Assembly: GCF_014905415.1 (NCBI RefSeq)
Contig: NZ_BNEO01000005.1
Coordinates: 186,001-250,000 of the forward strand
DNA: 64,000 nucleotides
Direction of reading: 5' to 3'
Origin: Virgibacillus salexigens
GTDB lineage: Bacteria; Bacillota; Bacilli; Bacillales; Amphibacillaceae
Below, one piece after another: positions 18,620 to 27,678 of this stretch. Each line of letters starts with the position of its first letter. Positions within the stretch are counted from its first letter, which is position 1. Position numbers and translations under genes: made by a program. The notes beneath the pieces are model-generated. The model was given only the letters and a program-made list of their open reading frames with translations. It did no database searches and was not told the origin of the DNA.

Positions 18620-20047
18620 ATGAAAAGAGTAATTAAGAATGGGACGATTGTGACTGCATCTGATAAGTATGTAGCGGATATTTTAATAGAAGATGAAAAA
18701 ATCAAATCAATTAGTGATCAAATAGATGAACCAGAAGCAGAAATAGTTGATGCATCGGGCTATTATGTAATGCCTGGTGGGATAGATCCCCATACACATA
18801 TGGATATGCCGTTTGGAGGAACAGTAACAGCTGATAACTTTGAAACAGGTACGATTGCGGCAGCGTATGGTGGGACAACAACAATCATTGATTTTTGTTT
18901 ATCCGATAAAGGGAAGTCATTAAAAAGTGCACTAGAAAAATGGCATAGCAAGTCCCAGGATAAAGCGGTAATTGACTATGGATTTCATCTGCAAATATCC
19001 GAAATCAATGAGGATGTACTAAATGAAATTCCAGAAATTATTGAACAAGAAGGGGTAATTTCTTTTAAAGTTTTCATGGCTTATAAAGGTGTATTTCAAG
19101 CAGATGATGAAGTTTTATTTAAAATACTGGTGGCTGCGAAAGAGCATGGTGGGCTAGTAATGGTACATGCAGAGAATGGAGATGTCATCAACTATTTGAC
19201 GACAAAGGCGTTAGCTGAAGGTAAAACAGATCCTATCTATCACGCACTGACCCGACCTCCAGAGGCAGAAGGGGAAGCGACGGGTAGAGCAGCTAAATTA
19301 ACTGCATTAGCAGATTCTCAATTATATGTGGTACACGTTACATGTGAAGAAGCGGTTGAACAAATTGCTGAAGCGCGTAGTAAAGGTTTTCGTGTATATG
19401 GAGAAACATGTCCACAGTATTTGGTCTTAGATCAATCTTACCTAGAAAAAGCTAATTTTGAAGGTGGGAAATACGTTTGGTCACCACCATTGCGAGAGAA
19501 ATATAATCAAGAGGTGTTATGGAATGCTTTGAAAAGTGGACAATTGCAAGCCATTGGTTCTGACCAATGTTCGTTCAATTTTAACGGCCAGAAGGATCTT
19601 GGCAGGGATGACTTTACGAAAATCCCTAATGGCGGTCCGTTTGTGGAAGATCGATTTAGTTTGATGTATTCAGAGGGAGTCCATAAAGGAAGAATCTCCA
19701 TTCATGAATTTGTTGATATGGTATCTACGCAAGCAGCTAAATTATTTGGATTATTTCCACGTAAGGGAACAATTGCACCAGGAAGTGATGCAGATATGGT
19801 GCTATTTGACCCCGCTGTGGAACGGACAATCTCTGCAAAAACACATCATATGAATGTCGATTATAGTGCATTAGAAGGGATAAAGGTAATCGGTGAACCA
19901 GTGAGTGTTTTTTCCAGAGGGAAATATGTCATCAAGGATAGACAGTTTGTCGGTAGACCGGGGGTGGGGAGCTATCTGAAATGTAATAAATTTGGGCTTA
20001 AAGCTAAAGACGAAGCAAAAGCTACGACTTTAATTAAAAACTCGTAA
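18620..20047 (+). CDS. hydA: Dihydropyrimidinase / D-hydantoinase
   Basis: About 475 residues, cyclic amidohydrolase superfamily. Metal ligands are visible: GGIDPHTHMDMPFGG (His-x-His), the lysine to be carboxylated in SFKVFMAYKG, VMVHAENGD, YVVHVTCEEA and GSDQCSFN (Asp). It opens dihydrouracil to N-carbamoyl-beta-alanine, the second step of the pathway started by PreTA. Start ATG 18620 has AAGGAGG upstream; the longer frame overlapping preA is not needed. A hairpin follows before the permease gene. Confidence 0.92.
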   Translation: MKRVIKNGTIVTASDKYVADILIEDEKIKSISDQIDEPEAEIVDASGYYVMPGGIDPHTHMDMPFGGTVTADNFETGTIAAAYGGTTTIIDFCLSDKGKSLKSALEKWHSKSQDKAVIDYGFHLQISEINEDVLNEIPEIIEQEGVISFKVFMAYKGVFQADDEVLFKILVAAKEHGGLVMVHAENGDVINYLTTKALAEGKTDPIYHALTRPPEAEGEATGRAAKLTALADSQLYVVHVTCEEAVEQIAEARSKGFRVYGETCPQYLVLDQSYLEKANFEGGKYVWSPPLREKYNQEVLWNALKSGQLQAIGSDQCSFNFNGQKDLGRDDFTKIPNGGPFVEDRFSLMYSEGVHKGRISIHEFVDMVSTQAAKLFGLFPRKGTIAPGSDADMVLFDPAVERTISAKTHHMNVDYSALEGIKVIGEPVSVFSRGKYVIKDRQFVGRPGVGSYLKCNKFGLKAKDEAKATTLIKNS

Positions 20048-20054
20048 AAGCAAG

Positions 20055-20091
20055 ATAACTGCTTGATGTTCCTAACACGTCAAGCAGTTAT
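20055..20091 (+). terminator. Intercistronic hairpin in the pyrimidine operon
   Basis: ATAACTGCTTGA and TCAAGCAGTTAT make a 12-bp stem. The T tract after it is poor, so it may be a partial terminator or an RNA-stabilising hairpin that lowers or adjusts expression of the genes behind it. Confidence 0.6.
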
Positions 20092-20129
20092 TCTATATAA
20101 CTTTGGGATCAGAAGGGATGAGAAAAAAA

Positions 20130-21591
20130 TGCAAACAAACCAGAAATCCTATTTGAAATCTCCAGATCTGCTGCCAGTTCATATCAAAAGCGAAATATTA
20201 ATGTAGTTGGCTTTTGTGCCATGTGGGTGGGAATGGCTATTCTTCTGGCAACCTTTGATATAGGAGCTTCGGGTATACAAAATATTCCTTTACCACTGGT
20301 TATACTTGCAACATTAATCGGATCAATTGCTATTGGTGGTTTTATTTCCATCATTGGTGATATCGGTGTAGAGCATGGAATTTCGTTTCCAGTTTATATG
20401 TGCGCACCATTTGGTACATTGGGAACGCATATACCTTCCATTACTCGTGCATTAGCTGCTTCATTTTGGTTTGGAATCAATACATACTTTGGTGCAACCG
20501 CAATTAATGCTATTTTACATACGTTTTTCCCTTCATTTGATTATTTATTAGGGTGCTATATTGTATTTGCAGTCTTTCAATTAATTAATACAGCTTCAGG
20601 GATTAAATGGGTCGAACGATTCGCTGATTTAGCAGCTCCGATTATTGTTGTTTTGTCCTTAATTATTTACATGACATTGTCAGAGGAAGCGAAACTCGGT
20701 GGAAGTGATGTATGGACATGGATTGGTAGTCCGGTAACTGGAGGGGCAGCTTTTACCGCTTTTATGATTGTAGTTTTCGCTAATATGGGGTTCTGGGCAA
20801 CTATTGGAACTGATATTCCGACGATTTCCCGCTTTTTTAAGGCTCCTAAATTTGAAAGAAACTGGTTCAAAAGAAATAAGACAACCTTCATTAGCAGTGT
20901 CATTGCTCTTCCATTAACAGAGGCATTTATGATTATGATTGGCGCAGCGGCTTTTGTTGTTTCTGGTACTTCGAATCCTGTTATTGCCTTACAAGATGCT
21001 TCATCTGGATGGATGTTAGCAATGTTACTGTTAATGGTGGTTTTAACACAATGGTCTACAAATACGGCTGCGAATATCATTCCCGCTTCTGCGGTATTTT
21101 CTAATGTGTTAGGACCAAAAGTCTCAAATATGGTTGCTGTATTTATTGTAGGAATCGTAGGTACGGTTATCCAACCATGGAGTGTTTATGAAGTATTAAC
21201 ACAGGTATTACTATTTATTGGAGCGGTATTAGCATCGATTACGGGAATACTTTTTGCAGATTATTATTTATTACGGAGGCGAAGAGTTAATGTACAAGAT
21301 TTGTATCGCTCAGATGGTCAATATCGATTTGCTGGAGGGATAAATGTAGCTGGGTTTATCGCTTGGGCGATTGGGGGAGTAGCCGCAATATTCTTAATGG
21401 AATATTCGTTTATAGTAGGTTTTCTTATAGCTGGTGCTAGCTATTATATTTTAGCTAAATATTGGTACTTCAGAAAATATCAGCAGAAGGAGATTGAGGA
21501 TCCTAGTTTAGGAATAACAGTAGGAAGGGATTGGGTTATTGAGAGTGTAGAAGAGGAAGGTAGCAATCATTTATTAAAAGAGGAGGCGTAG
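20130..21591 (+). pseudogene. NCS1-family nucleobase permease with N-terminal frameshift
   Basis: About 12 membrane segments of the nucleobase:cation symporter-1 family (ALQDASSGWMLAMLLL, TNTAANIIPASAVFSNVLGP, LFADYYLLRRRRVNVQDLY). The open frame begins at ATG 20221, which has no ribosome site and would cut into the first membrane segment. The natural start is ATG 20130, reading MQTNQKSYLKSPDLLPV. The family-typical continuation SYQKRNINVVGFC is in the next frame, so one base is lost near 20176-20180. The start frame stops at TAG 20205. It is either a recent inactivation or a sequence error. The position in the operon suggests uracil, dihydropyrimidine or hydantoin uptake. Confidence 0.75.
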
Positions 21592-21592
21592 G

Positions 21593-21817
21593 ATGACAGT
21601 TTACGATGTTTTTGAAACGGAAAAGAATCAAATTGATCAATTGCTTCATAGTGGTTTTAAAATGACAAGGATAACAAGTAATTTAGATGGGGATGTGGTC
21701 CATATGGAACGGATAGAGACAAATGAGCAAAGAACGATTCGCTTAACCAATCCCGAGAGCAGGAAGTACCTGACGACATTACTTATTAGGCAAGGAAGAG
21801 AAGGAACGATTACTTAA
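21593..21817 (+). CDS. Small protein of unknown function in the pyrimidine operon
   Basis: 74 residues, no signal peptide and no membrane segment. It starts two bases after the permease stop with AGGAGG upstream, so it looks really translated. The sequence has a helix-like acidic start (MTVYDVFETEKNQIDQLLH) and a strand-rich middle with HMERIETNEQRTIRLTN. I do not recognise the family. It lies between the permease and the ureidopropionase-type hydrolase, so a role with one of them (accessory subunit, regulator) is possible but not shown. Confidence 0.7.
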   Translation: MTVYDVFETEKNQIDQLLHSGFKMTRITSNLDGDVVHMERIETNEQRTIRLTNPESRKYLTTLLIRQGREGTIT

Positions 21818-21860
21818 TCAAGTGACTTGTGCAACACTAACAAAAGGGGAGATGAAGGAA

Positions 21861-23096
21861 ATGGAAAACCAAAAAGTTTTGGTTAATGGAGAACGTTTAA
21901 GAGATACATTGGAGAAATTCGCAGATTTTGGCAGGACTGCAAATAATGGCGTAACTCGCCTTGCCTTATCAGAGCAGGATTTAAAAGTGAGGTCCTACTT
22001 TCAATCATGTTGTGAAAATCTAGGAATGGACGTATTCTATGATGATATGGGAAATATGTATGCAAGACTAGCGGGCGTCAATAATGAGAAGCAACCAATT
22101 GTAATTGGATCGCATCTAGATTCTGTAGAAAAAGGCGGACGATTTGATGGCGTATTGGGAGTAGTAGCTGGACTTGAAGTGGTACGAACGATCGTCGAAA
22201 ATAAGGTTAAACCGCAAATACCTATTGTTATTGCTAATATAACAAATGAAGAGGGCGCAAGGTTTGAACCCTCGATGATGGCTTCAGGGGTCATCTCAGG
22301 AAAATTTGATAAAACCAGAATGCTACAGTCCACAGATAATCAAGGGATAACGTTTAAGGAAGCGTTGGAAGCAAGTGGTTATATTGGACAGGAAGCGAAT
22401 CGACTAACTGAGGCCGAGGCTTTTCTGGAGCTTCATATTGAGCAAGGACCAATTTTAGAACAGGAATACTTAAAAATTGGTGTTGTAGAATGTGTGGTCG
22501 GAATGGTTTGTTATGAAATAGAAATTACAGGTGAATCGGATCATGCTGGTACAACACCAATGCAAATGAGAAAAGATGCACTATTTACTGCGAATAGCGT
22601 AATTAGTCAATTACGGGATAGGTTAAGTCAATTGGATGAAAGCATAGTATTTACAATAGGTAGGGTAGATGTTAGCCCCAATATTCATACGGTTATTCCG
22701 AATAAGGTTGTATTCTCTTTAGAAGCACGTCATCAAGATGAAGCGATTATTAAACAAGTAGAAGAAATTATTCAAGCTATTCCATCTTCTCCCATGAAAG
22801 AAGATTGTGATGTCACCTTGCGAAAACTGTGGGGCAGAGATACGGTTTGGTTTGATTCAGCTATTGTAAACATACTGGAACAATCCGCCAAAGGCTTAGG
22901 TTATTCATATAAGCGAATGGTTAGTGGAGCTGGGCACGATGCCCAATTTATTGCGACTTATATTCCATCTGCTATGGTTTTTGTTCCAAGTGTAAATGGA
23001 AAAAGTCATGCTGAAGATGAGTTAACAGACTGGGATGATTGTGCAAAAGGTGTAAATGTCCTATTAGAATCTGTATTACGTTTAACAGCCGAATAG
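21861..23096 (+). CDS. N-carbamoyl-beta-alanine/amino acid amidohydrolase (M20, HyuC/PydC type)
   Basis: About 411 residues. M20 hydrolase of the allantoate amidohydrolase/ureidopropionase branch: PIVIGSHLDSVEKGGRFDGVLG (His, Asp), ITNEEGARFEPS (two Glu), ELHIEQGPILE, DHAGTTPMQMRKDA and SGAGHDAQF. In this operon it most likely hydrolyses N-carbamoyl-beta-alanine to beta-alanine, CO2 and ammonia, the third step of reductive uracil breakdown. Allantoate or other carbamoyl amino acids are the alternative. ATG 21861 is chosen for its spacing from AAAGGGGAG; ATG 21852 is also possible. Confidence 0.88.
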   Translation: MENQKVLVNGERLRDTLEKFADFGRTANNGVTRLALSEQDLKVRSYFQSCCENLGMDVFYDDMGNMYARLAGVNNEKQPIVIGSHLDSVEKGGRFDGVLGVVAGLEVVRTIVENKVKPQIPIVIANITNEEGARFEPSMMASGVISGKFDKTRMLQSTDNQGITFKEALEASGYIGQEANRLTEAEAFLELHIEQGPILEQEYLKIGVVECVVGMVCYEIEITGESDHAGTTPMQMRKDALFTANSVISQLRDRLSQLDESIVFTIGRVDVSPNIHTVIPNKVVFSLEARHQDEAIIKQVEEIIQAIPSSPMKEDCDVTLRKLWGRDTVWFDSAIVNILEQSAKGLGYSYKRMVSGAGHDAQFIATYIPSAMVFVPSVNGKSHAEDELTDWDDCAKGVNVLLESVLRLTAE

Positions 23097-23107
23097 CCTC
23101 CATTTTT

Positions 23108-23147
23108 CTCCCAAACGATAGTATGATCTGTCGCTTGGGAGTTTTTT
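23108..23147 (+). terminator. Terminator of the pyrimidine operon
   Basis: CTCCCAA and TTGGGAG stem with further inner pairing (ACGA with TCGC region) and six T after it. The T tract runs straight into the bioY operator. Confidence 0.88.
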
Positions 23148-23197
23148 GTCAACCTTAATTAAATGTGGTTGACAAACAAATGTTTTTAAAATAGAAT
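23146..23197 (+). promoter_or_regulatory. bioY promoter with BirA-type biotin operator
   Basis: TTGTCAACC (23146) and GGTTGACAA (ends 23175) are perfect inverted repeats. Counted as TTGTCAAC-N14-GTTGACAA they match the known BirA operator layout of Gram-positive bacteria (TTGTTAAC, 14-16 bases, GTTAACAA). The right half contains the -35 box TTGACA at 23169, and 17 bases later TAGAAT at 23192 is the -10. Binding of biotin-loaded BirA would block this promoter. Confidence 0.8.
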
Positions 23198-23230
23198 TTA
23201 ATCTAATTATTCTTAAGGGGAGGTGTGAGG

Positions 23231-23791
23231 ATGAATTCAAAAAGTAAAAAGATGCATAGGATTACAACGTGTGTAATCTTCTCGGCGTTAACAGCCATAT
23301 TGGCGCAAATTGAAATTCCTTTACCAATTATTCCAATAAGTGGTCAGACATTAGCAGTAGGCATCACTGCAACCATTTTGGGAAGTAGGCTTGGAGCGAT
23401 AGCAATGATTTGCTATGTATTAATCGGAGCAGTCGGTGTACCTGTTTTTGCTGGTTTTAGCGGGGGTCTTCAAGTTTTAGCTGGTCCATCGGGTGGATAC
23501 ATAATGGGATTTATTTTAGCAGCCTTTGCTACGGGAATGATCTTAGAGAAGACACGTTTTAACTACCTTTATGCTGTTATTGCGAATACAGTTGGTATGT
23601 TTATTACCTTAGTATTTGGAACAATTCAGATGAAGTATGTACTGGATTTTAACTGGCAAGAAGCTATGTTAGCGGGGGTATATCCGTTTATTATTGTTGG
23701 ATTTATTAAAGTGTTAATGGCAAGCTGGATTGGGATTATAGTGAGGAATCGATTAATCCATGCTAATCTAATGGTCGAAAAGATCGCGTAA
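23231..23791 (+). CDS. bioY: Biotin transporter BioY
   Basis: About 186 residues, six membrane segments. The family stretches SGQTLAVGITATILGSRLGAIAM and GPSGGYIMGFILAAF are clear. BioY is the substrate-binding membrane subunit (S component) of an energy-coupling-factor importer and needs shared EcfAT subunits encoded elsewhere, or acts alone at low rate. ATG 23231 follows AAGGGGAGG; the GTG two codons earlier is too close. The BirA-type operator in its promoter supports the assignment and predicts repression when biotin is plentiful. Confidence 0.93.
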   Translation: MNSKSKKMHRITTCVIFSALTAILAQIEIPLPIIPISGQTLAVGITATILGSRLGAIAMICYVLIGAVGVPVFAGFSGGLQVLAGPSGGYIMGFILAAFATGMILEKTRFNYLYAVIANTVGMFITLVFGTIQMKYVLDFNWQEAMLAGVYPFIIVGFIKVLMASWIGIIVRNRLIHANLMVEKIA

Positions 23792-23890
23792 TAATAAGGT
23801 AACGATTTTTGACAATTGATCGAAAACGATTGCAAAGTGCTGTTCCCCATGTAATTCTTAAACTAGGAATTTGAATGGGGGCAGAAAAAA

Positions 23891-24145
23891 GTGAGTGTTG
23901 GTTTAATCGTCTTTTTAATTATCTTATTTGTGATTGCTCTAGGCACTACCTTGTTTGCTTTCAAGCAGGAAGAGAATAAACTAAGAAGGTATGAGGAGGA
24001 AGGAGATTCTCCCGAAAATGAGCGAATCCGCTCATCTGAATATGAGGTAAATTCGTTAAAAACGAATGTCCCTATTTTAATTGGGATTTATAGTTTGGCA
24101 GTACTTATAGGTTTAATTGCATTTATGTTCTATATTTTTAACTGA
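23891..24145 (+). CDS. Small membrane protein of unknown function
   Basis: 84 residues with two membrane segments (about residues 3-24 and 60-83) and a charged loop between them rich in Glu and Arg (RRYEEEGDSPENERIRSSEYE). It starts with GTG after GGGG-rich sequence. It is a single gene followed by a hairpin terminator. I do not recognise a family. It could be an accessory or regulatory peptide of the envelope; nothing ties it to bioY or to the copper genes. Confidence 0.65.
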   Translation: MSVGLIVFLIILFVIALGTTLFAFKQEENKLRRYEEEGDSPENERIRSSEYEVNSLKTNVPILIGIYSLAVLIGLIAFMFYIFN

Positions 24146-24160
24146 ATACCGTATGGAATC

Positions 24161-24210
24161 ACCTTTTTCGTAGAAGCTGAAAATATAGCTCTTATGGAAA
24201 AGGTTTTTTG
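24161..24210 (+). terminator. Terminator before the copper locus
   Basis: ACCTTTTT pairs with GAAAAGGT; an inner AGCT...AGCT element extends the fold, and six T follow. Confidence 0.7.
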
Positions 24211-24270
24211 TATTAACTAGAAAAAGAAAAAACGATACAAAATAGTGATGGGATTTATATGCTTTTTTTG

Positions 24271-24299
24271 TTGTGCATTATACATTAGAGGGGTATAGT
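24271..24299 (+). promoter_or_regulatory. csoR-copAZ promoter with candidate CsoR operator
   Basis: TTGTGC and TATAGT are spaced by 17 bases. Across the spacer and -10 lies TATAC-ATTAGAGG-GGTATA (24279-24297), an inverted arrangement with a G run like known CsoR operators (TACCCC/GGGGTA halves). The arrangement predicts that copper-free CsoR represses its own operon. The operator call is by similarity only. Confidence 0.6.
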
Positions 24300-24345
24300 A
24301 TATAGCGAAAGATGAATGAAACCAATAATAAGGAGATGAAGATAG

Positions 24346-24648
24346 ATGGCAAACCAAAGGCATGACCACCCAGTAACTCCAAGGACAAAGGATGAAAAGG
24401 CAGCAATAACGAATCGGCTAAAGCGCATAGAAGGACAAGTACGAGGGATACAAAAAATGGTTGAGGAAGATCGCTATTGCATCGATATCTTAGTTCAAAT
24501 CAGCGCGATTAATGCTGCATTAAAAAAGGTTGGATTTTCTGTAGCAGAACGACACACGAAACATTGTGTTACAGATGCTGTTAAAAATGGTGAAGGCAAT
24601 GAAGCGATTGATGAGTTAATGGAAGTATTAAAACAGTTTTCTAAATGA
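24346..24648 (+). CDS. csoR: Copper-sensing transcriptional repressor CsoR
   Basis: 100 residues, all-helical CsoR/RcnR family. The Cu(I) ligands are in place as Cys45, His70 and Cys74 (RYCIDILVQ, ERHTKHCV), with the same numbers as in the Bacillus subtilis protein. The early helix has TNRLKRIEGQVRGIQKM, the family hallmark. Without copper it binds DNA; Cu(I) releases it. The ribosome site AAGGAGATGAAGATAG precedes ATG. It is the first gene of a copper-efflux operon whose ATPase gene is ruined, so it may now control mainly copZ. Confidence 0.94.
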   Translation: MANQRHDHPVTPRTKDEKAAITNRLKRIEGQVRGIQKMVEEDRYCIDILVQISAINAALKKVGFSVAERHTKHCVTDAVKNGEGNEAIDELMEVLKQFSK

Positions 24649-24659
24649 AGGTGTATCCA

Positions 24660-26824
24660 ATGCCTGAAAAACAACATGTTACATTCGGAATAACAGGTAT
24701 GACCTGTGCTGCTTGTTCTAACCGAATCGAGAAAGCACTTAATGAAAAATCTGAATTTTTAATGCATCGGTAAATCTGGCCAATGAATCTGCTTCGATTG
24801 AATACAAATTCCGCAGTTACTGGGGAAGATGAAATAATTAATGTAATTGAAAAGCTAGGGTATCATGCACAGTTAAAGACCGAAAACTAACAAAAACAAT
24901 CGAAAAAAGAAGAACAGTTAAAGCGAATGAGAAGGAAGTTGGTTGCTGCAGTGTTTTATCTATGCCACTATTAATAACTATGTTTGACCATTTATTTGGT
25001 CTACAATTGCCGGGCTATCTTTATGAATCCTTGGTTTTAAATTTGTCTTAGCTACACCCGTTCAATTTTTGATTGGCTGCCAATTTTATATTGGAGCTTA
25101 TAAGAACCTGCGGAATTATTCAGCAAATATGGATGTGTTGGTAGCTCTAGGTACAAGTGCAGCTTATTTTTATAGGTTGTATGAATCGTTAAAAACCATT
25201 GGGGATCCAACTTATATGCCACATCTTTATTTTGAAACGAGTGCTATTCTAATCACGTTAATATTATTTGGTAAATATTTGGAAACAAAAGCGAAGAATA
25301 GAACAACGCTGGCAATTTCCAAATTATTGAACTTACAAGCGAAGCAGGCAAGAGTCGTCTGACACGGCGAAGAGTTAATGGTTCCACTTGATGAAGTTGT
25401 TCGTGGAAATCGATTAATTGTGAAACCTGGTGAAAAAATACCCGTAGATGGTGTTGTTCGAAAAGGTCTTACCTCCGTAGATGAGTCGATGCTTACAGGA
25501 GAGTCCATTCCTGTGGAAAAACAAACGAGAGCAGCGGTTATCGGTGCTACGTTGAATAAAAATGGCACGATCGAAATAGAAGCAACCAAAGTTGGCAAAG
25601 AAACAGCATTGGCATCGATTGTCAAAGCTGTTGAAGATGCACAGGGTTCTAAAGCACCGATACAGCGGTTAGCAGTGATATCAGGTTATTTTGTTCCGAT
25701 TGTTGTTGGAATCTCTTTCCTTACGTTCATGACATGGATGATTTTGGTTACTCCTGGTAATTTAGAGTCTGCTCTACTAGCTTCCATTGGTGTATTAGTT
25801 ATTGCGTGTCCTTGTGCACTTGGGTTAGCTACTCCAACATCAATAATGGTAGGTACAGGAAAAGCTGCCGAGCACGGTATATTGTTTAAGGATGGAGAAC
25901 ATTTAGAGAGGACCTACAAGGTAGAAGCCATTATCTTTGATAAACTGGTACGATCACAAAAGGGAAACCTGTAGTGACTGATTTTACTGGAGATAACAAG
26001 ACATTACAACTTGTTGCAAGTGCCAAAAAGGTTCCGAACATCCTTTGGCAGAGGCAATAGTATCCTATGCTGCGGAGAAAGGGCTAAATCTAACTGCTAG
26101 CGAAGCCTTCCAAGCAATACCAGGCAAAGGTATTGAAGCAAAAATTAATGGAAAAAATGTTACTGTCGGCACAAGGTCATTAATGAAACAGCGTTCTGTT
26201 AACTATCAAACAGTAGAGGAAGAAGTTCAACGATTTGAGGCTGATGGGAAGACGGCCATGCTGATCGCAATTGATTATGACTTGAAAGGAGTTATTGCTG
26301 TTGCAGATACAATAAAAGATACTACAATAGAAGCAATTGAACAACTTCAATCTCAAGACTTGGAAGTAATTATGCTCACAGGAGATAATGAAAGAACAGC
26401 TGAGGCGATCGCGAAACAAGTTGGAATTAGCCAAGTGATTGCAAAGGTTCTTCCAAAGCAGAAAGCAGAAAAAGTAAAAATGGTGCAACAACAAGGTAAG
26501 CAAGTACCAATGGTTGGTGACGGAATTAATTAGCAGTAGCCGATATTGGTATTGCCATTGGACAGGGACAGAAGTTGCTATAGAAGCAGCAGATGTAACG
26601 ATCTTGGGTGGCGAGTTGCTTTTAATACCAATGGCGATCAAAACAAGTCAAGCAACGATAAAAAATATCCGGCAAATTTATTCTGGGCTTTTGCCTATAA
26701 CAGTGCAGGTATACCAATTGCAGCTCTCGGCTTATTAGCTCCATGGATTGCTGGAGCTGCAATGGCATTTAGTTCCGTCAGTGTTGTCTCCAATTCTTTA
26801 CGATTAAAACGGCTGAAACTATAG
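24660..26824 (+). pseudogene. copA: copA: Cu(I)-exporting P-type ATPase, multiply disrupted
   Basis: Pieces of CopA are found in order in different frames: heavy-metal domain (GITGMTCAACSNRIEKAL), membrane part, [11 protein letters not shown], phosphorylation region, MLTGDNERTAEAIAKQ, MVGDGIN, and a C-terminal [19 protein letters not shown]. Lesions I can place: lost A near 24762, extra A near 24808, TAA at 24888, lost T near 24955 and 25025, extra T near 25037, TGA at 25361, a 3-base loss near 25673, lost A near 25943 (inside DKTGT), a lost base near 26022, about 13 bases lost at 26532 (removes DAPA), lost A near 26567 and 26672. No functional pump can be made from this sequence as given. 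Flanking csoR and copZ are intact. Confidence 0.9.
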
Positions 26825-26884
26825 CAGAAATAAGGTTTAAATGGATATATTTTCGTGGAAAGCAATAATTGAAAGGAGATATAA

Positions 26885-27094
26885 ATGATGCAAACAACAT
26901 TAGATGTAAGAGGAATGAGCTGTGGCCACTGTGAGCAAGCAGTGAAAGGTGCACTTGAAGCATTGAATGGTGTTACGGGAGTAGAAGTTCATCTGAATAC
27001 TGGAAAAGTAGATGTAACCTATGATGAAGCACAGGTGAATATTCAGACTATGCGTGAAGCGGTGGAAGAACAAGGATATAATGTCGTAATTTAA
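26885..27094 (+). CDS. copZ: Copper chaperone CopZ
   Basis: 69 residues, a single heavy-metal-associated domain. The Cu(I) site is MSCGHC near residue 12, and the fold pattern (VRGMSCGHCEQAVKGALEAL, VEVHLNTGKVDVTYDEAQV) is complete. CopZ carries Cu(I) in the cytoplasm to the CopA pump and to CsoR. AAAGGAG precedes two adjacent ATG codons (26885, 26888), and either may be used. It is intact although the partner copA just upstream is not. Confidence 0.93.
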   Translation: MMQTTLDVRGMSCGHCEQAVKGALEALNGVTGVEVHLNTGKVDVTYDEAQVNIQTMREAVEEQGYNVVI

Positions 27095-27365
27095 CGGATG
27101 TCTGACAAATAGGTGGAATCGCCTAAAAAAATAATCCAAAATATGAATTATCAAATTATTTTCATAGGAATTATAGAGCAATTGCGAAAAAATGTTGCGA
27201 ATATCCGCTTATGCACTTGCATTTTATTAAAGAACAAGGTAAAGTTAAAAGTGCAAAAGGAAATTGAAGTTTGAATAATACTTTACGATCTCTTTATCAA
27301 AGTGAGTGTAAAAGTATTTATGATTCAATTACTTTGCACGATATTTGTATAAGGAGGTCATTTTA

Positions 27366-27563
27366 ATGACTGGTAAAGTAAAATGGTTTAATGCTGAAAA
27401 AGGCTTCGGTTTCATCGAGCGTGAAGACGGAGACGACGTATTCGTACACTTCTCAGCTATCCAAGCTGAAGGTTTCAAAACACTTGAAGAAGGTCAAGAT
27501 GTTGAATTTGAAATCGTAGAAGGTAACCGCGGGCCACAGGCTGCAAACGTTACTCGTCTATAA
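27366..27563 (+). CDS. Cold-shock protein (CspA/CspB family)
   Basis: 65 residues, the exact size of the family. RNA-binding motifs KGFGFI (RNP1) and VFVHFSAI (RNP2) are present on the five-stranded barrel pattern. It binds single-stranded RNA and DNA and melts RNA structure in the cold and during growth. Start ATG 27366 has AAGGAGG before it. About 270 bases upstream hold no gene and could include the long 5' leader usual for csp mRNAs. A strong terminator follows. Confidence 0.95.
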   Translation: MTGKVKWFNAEKGFGFIEREDGDDVFVHFSAIQAEGFKTLEEGQDVEFEIVEGNRGPQAANVTRL

Positions 27564-27572
27564 TAGATATAG

Positions 27573-27610
27573 AAAAAAGGCTTATCTCTTTTGAGATAAG
27601 CCTTTTTTTA
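27573..27610 (+). terminator. Terminator of the cold-shock gene
   Basis: AAAAAAGGCTTATCTC, four-base loop TTTT, then the exact complement ending in a T run: 16-bp perfect stem. Confidence 0.95.
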
Positions 27611-27678
27611 TACATTAGAAAAGGATAGAATTTAACTATATTACAAATCGAAATCTTTGTTATATAAGGAGGAAACTC

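Noticed and set aside
20130-20230. Programmed frameshift in the NCS1 permease
   Set aside because: No slippery heptamer or stimulating structure is visible at the shift point, and the family is not known to use recoding.
26180-26641. 153-codon minus-strand frame inside copA
   Set aside because: Antisense shadow of the degraded ATPase gene with no conserved pattern.
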